Below are positions 6,110 through 7,696 of a stretch of DNA of 7,696 nt, piece after piece; within the stretch, counting starts at the first letter, position 1; every line of letters starts with the position of its first letter. The DNA is from Flavobacteriales bacterium (GTDB lineage: Bacteria > Bacteroidota > Bacteroidia > Flavobacteriales_D > Crocinitomicaceae), in contig CANHJY010000085.1 of the NCBI GenBank assembly GCA_947461185.1, forward strand, positions 1-7,696, written 5' to 3'. The notes beneath the pieces are model-generated. The model worked only from the letters and a program-made list of their open reading frames with translations. It did not search any database and had not been told where the DNA came from. Both the position numbers and the translations under genes were made by a program.

Positions 6110-7299
6110 TGAAGTTTTTCAAGTGCAATTCGAATTCTTTCCATAGCAGATTCTAAAACGTGATTAGATGCAGCGTATGATATCCTGATACAATTTGGAT
6201 CACCAAATGCTTCACCTGTAACGACCGCAACTAAAGCTTCACTTAACAAATACATGCATAAATCCTCTGCAGATTGGATATTAAATTCGTTAAATTTCTT
6301 TCCGAAATAATAGGAAACATCAGGGAAAACATAAAATGCACCGTCAGGCACGTTTGTTTTAATTCCAGGCATCTTTTTTAAAGCATTCAATACAAGCTCT
6401 CTTCGTTCTTTAAAAGCTGCTATCATATCTTTTAAAACAATGGGATCCGCTTGAAGCGCAGCAATTGAAGCTTTTTGAGTAATTGAAGATGTACCCGATG
6501 TAAATTGACCTTGAATTTTGGTACACGCATCAGCTATTTCTTTTGAAGCAGCAATATAACCAAGCCTCCAACCCGTCATTGCCCATGCCTTGGAAACACC
6601 ATTTATAGTTACAACTTGGTCAAAAATTTCAGGGAACTGGGCTAAACTTTCATGTTTTCCTGCACAATTAATGTGTTCATATATCTCATCAGAAATCACA
6701 ATCAACTGTTTATGTTTTGCTATTACAGTAGCTAATGCCTTCAATTCTTCCTTGGAATAAACTGATCCTGTGGGGTTGCAAGGTGTAGAAAAAATCATCA
6801 TCCTTGTTTTATCCGAAATTGCAGCTTCTAATTGTTGAGGAGTAATTTTAAAATCAGTTGAAATATCTGCATGAATAACGATTGACGTTCCTTCTGCTAA
6901 TTTTACAATTTCCAAATAGGATACCCAGTAAGGTGCCGGAATGATCACTTCATCACCTTGATCAATAAGACTCAAGACAACATTGGCAATGGATTGTTTG
7001 GCGCCCGTTGAAACCACAATTTGGTCTTTTGTGTAATTCAAACCATTATCTCGCTTAAACTTTTCGACAATCGCTTCACGCAAATCGTCATAACCAGAAA
7101 CCGGAGTATAAGTAGTGAAATTATTATTCATTGCCTCTACAGCGGCATCTTTTATAAATTGAGGTGTATTGAAATCTGGCTCACCCAAACTTAATGAAAT
7201 GATATCTTTACCTGCAGCCTTTAGTTCCCTGCTTTTTCTTGACATAGCCAAAGTAGCAGACTCTTCCATTGAGCGTAACCTTCGTGACAATTTTATCAT
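6106..7299 (-). CDS. Class I PLP-dependent aminotransferase (aspartate aminotransferase-like)
   Basis: A 397-residue fold-type I aminotransferase, close to the usual length of the aspartate aminotransferase Ib subgroup. Seen: an N-terminal SRRLRSMEESATLAM segment typical of that subgroup; LGEPDF (38-43); TTYTPVSGYDDLREAI (62-77); APYWVSY (122-128); NPTG (175-178) with Asn175 contacting PLP; SDEIYEH (203-209) with Asp204 on the pyridine nitrogen and Tyr207; SKAWAMTGWRLGY (236-248) with Lys237 forming the Schiff base; and IRISYA (371-376) with Arg372 binding the alpha-carboxylate. It should exchange amino groups between glutamate/2-oxoglutarate and aspartate, or possibly prephenate or aromatic keto acids, which sequence alone does not separate. 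ATG at 7299 is preferred over Met11 because the subgroup's conserved N-terminus is included. It is the first gene of the - strand operon. Confidence 0.95.
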   Translation of the reverse strand: MIKLSRRLRSMEESATLAMSRKSRELKAAGKDIISLSLGEPDFNTPQFIKDAAVEAMNNNFTTYTPVSGYDDLREAIVEKFKRDNGLNYTKDQIVVSTGAKQSIANVVLSLIDQGDEVIIPAPYWVSYLEIVKLAEGTSIVIHADISTDFKITPQQLEAAISDKTRMMIFSTPCNPTGSVYSKEELKALATVIAKHKQLIVISDEIYEHINCAGKHESLAQFPEIFDQVVTINGVSKAWAMTGWRLGYIAASKEIADACTKIQGQFTSGTSSITQKASIAALQADPIVLKDMIAAFKERRELVLNALKKMPGIKTNVPDGAFYVFPDVSYYFGKKFNEFNIQSAEDLCMYLLSEALVAVVTGEAFGDPNCIRISYAASNHVLESAMERIRIALEKLQ

Positions 7300-7328
7300 A
7301 ATTACCCAATAATTTCTGTAAAATTAAG

Positions 7329-7336
7329 CAAACTTA
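7329..7336 (-). promoter_or_regulatory. Candidate -7 promoter element for the six-gene operon
   Basis: On the - strand the sequence reads TAAGTTTG, then C, an exact match to the Bacteroidota -7 consensus TAnnTTTG. It lies 29 bases before the aminotransferase ATG, so transcription would begin with a leader of about 20-25 nt. No TTG is present at the usual -33 spacing (17-23 bp), only a TTC at 7353-7355. Position and orientation fit the operon; the weak upstream box keeps confidence moderate. Confidence 0.45.
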
Positions 7337-7437
7337 CCTCAAGAAATTCTATGAATCCTTCTAAATTACACGAAGTAGTCAAGATGTGAATGTGAATAAA
7401 ACAGTACATATATCAATTTCTTTGTTTTGTATTCCTT

Positions 7438-7445
7438 TAAATTTG
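7438..7445 (+). promoter_or_regulatory. Possible -7 promoter element for the acyltransferase gene
   Basis: TAAATTTG matches TAnnTTTG exactly, with TTTC (7417-7420) at a 17 bp spacing where TTTG would be expected. It lies only five bases before the ATG at 7451, so transcription from it would give an essentially leaderless mRNA. That, and the high AT content that makes chance matches easy, keep confidence low. Confidence 0.22.
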
Positions 7446-7450
7446 TTGTA

Positions 7451-7696
7451 ATGCAAGAAAATGCAAAGAAAATAATTGATGTTGAGAAGCTTATTCAGAG
7501 CAAAAATCCGAAACTCAAAAAATGGCTTCCGGGCTTTATTACTCGTTACCTTAAAAGAATTTTGCATGAGGATGAAGTGAATCAATTTCTTCATGAACAT
7601 AAAAACAAATCAGGTCATCAATTCTGTGACGCTGCTGTCAGTTATCTCAGCATGAATGTAATTGTAAATGGCATCGAAAGAATTCCTAAAACCGGA
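7451..7696 (+). CDS. PlsC-like lysophospholipid acyltransferase (5' part, cut by window end)
   Basis: ATG at 7451 opens a frame of 82 codons that continues past the window edge. An in-frame TAA at 7397 limits any upstream extension, and no other ATG lies between. The protein begins MQENAKKIIDVEKLIQSKNP, then KLKKWLPGFITRYLKRILHEDEVNQFL, and reaches NVIVNGIERIPKTG. The segment DVEKxIxSKNPKLxKWLPGFxxRYLKRIxHxDExNxFL, followed by a VxVxGxExIPKxG strand, is the N-terminus I know from Bacteroidota 1-acyl-glycerol-3-phosphate acyltransferase-like proteins (LPLAT superfamily, about 270 residues). The catalytic HxxxxD motif would come just beyond the window, so activity cannot be judged. It would acylate a membrane lipid precursor at the inner membrane. 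It is transcribed divergently from the operon. Confidence 0.8.
   Translation, partial: MQENAKKIIDVEKLIQSKNPKLKKWLPGFITRYLKRILHEDEVNQFLHEHKNKSGHQFCDAAVSYLSMNVIVNGIERIPKTG

Noticed and set aside
7379..7600. A 73-codon - strand frame overlapping the start of the acyltransferase and the intergenic region
   Set aside because: It is antisense to the acyltransferase, whose translation matches a known family, and its own translation is low-complexity Phe/Lys/Asn-rich.
1..7696. tRNA, rRNA, riboswitch, CRISPR array, insertion sequence or defence/toxin-antitoxin system
   Set aside because: Reading both strands gave no cloverleaf, spaced repeats, transposase or nuclease motifs. Intergenic space is too small to hide one, except at 7300-7450, where only promoter-like motifs were seen.

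Overview
The window looks like ordinary chromosome from a member of the Bacteroidota, most likely Flavobacteriales. A Crocinitomicaceae/Fluviicola-like relative is possible, but family rank is a guess. The evidence is a low GC content, a surface protein ending in a type B sorting domain of the type IX secretion system (T9SS, found only in Bacteroidota), a PorT-type T9SS gene next to ubiE/menG, start codons mostly without Shine-Dalgarno sequences, and Bacteroidota-style -7 promoter motifs (TAnnTTTG).

Layout. (1) Positions 1-990, + strand: the 3' end of a large secreted multidomain protein with Ig/SprB-like repeats, a PKD-like domain, a cysteine-framed GCTDP...DDGSC motif and a T9SS type B C-terminal domain. 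It is followed by a strong intrinsic terminator with a UUCG tetraloop (1011-1039). (2) Positions 7299 down to 1038, - strand: six tightly packed genes that look like one operon. In transcription order they are a class I PLP aminotransferase, a heptose-7-phosphate kinase (rfaE1/hldA type), menaquinone methyltransferase (ubiE/menG), porT, a COG2509-type FAD-dependent dehydrogenase and an exported DUF3089 alpha/beta hydrolase. Junctions are -4, 44, 4, 1 and 4 nt. (3) Positions 7300-7450: a divergent intergenic region with one candidate promoter motif on each strand. (4) Positions 7451-7696, + strand: the 5' part of a PlsC-like lysophospholipid acyltransferase cut by the window edge.

How the genes fit together. 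The operon mixes core metabolism (amino acid transamination, menaquinone synthesis) with envelope building (LPS-core heptose activation, the T9SS outer-membrane protein PorT), then two less characterised enzymes. The acyltransferase on the far side is also an envelope-lipid gene. PorT belongs to the machinery that exports proteins with the C-terminal domain seen in the first gene, so machinery and cargo are close here, although convergently transcribed.

I found no RNA gene, mobile element, CRISPR array or defence/conflict system, and nothing I would call a new biological system. The observations worth checking are the make-up of the operon's distal half, the cysteine motif before the sorting domain, the terminator/stop-codon overlap and one start-codon correction.
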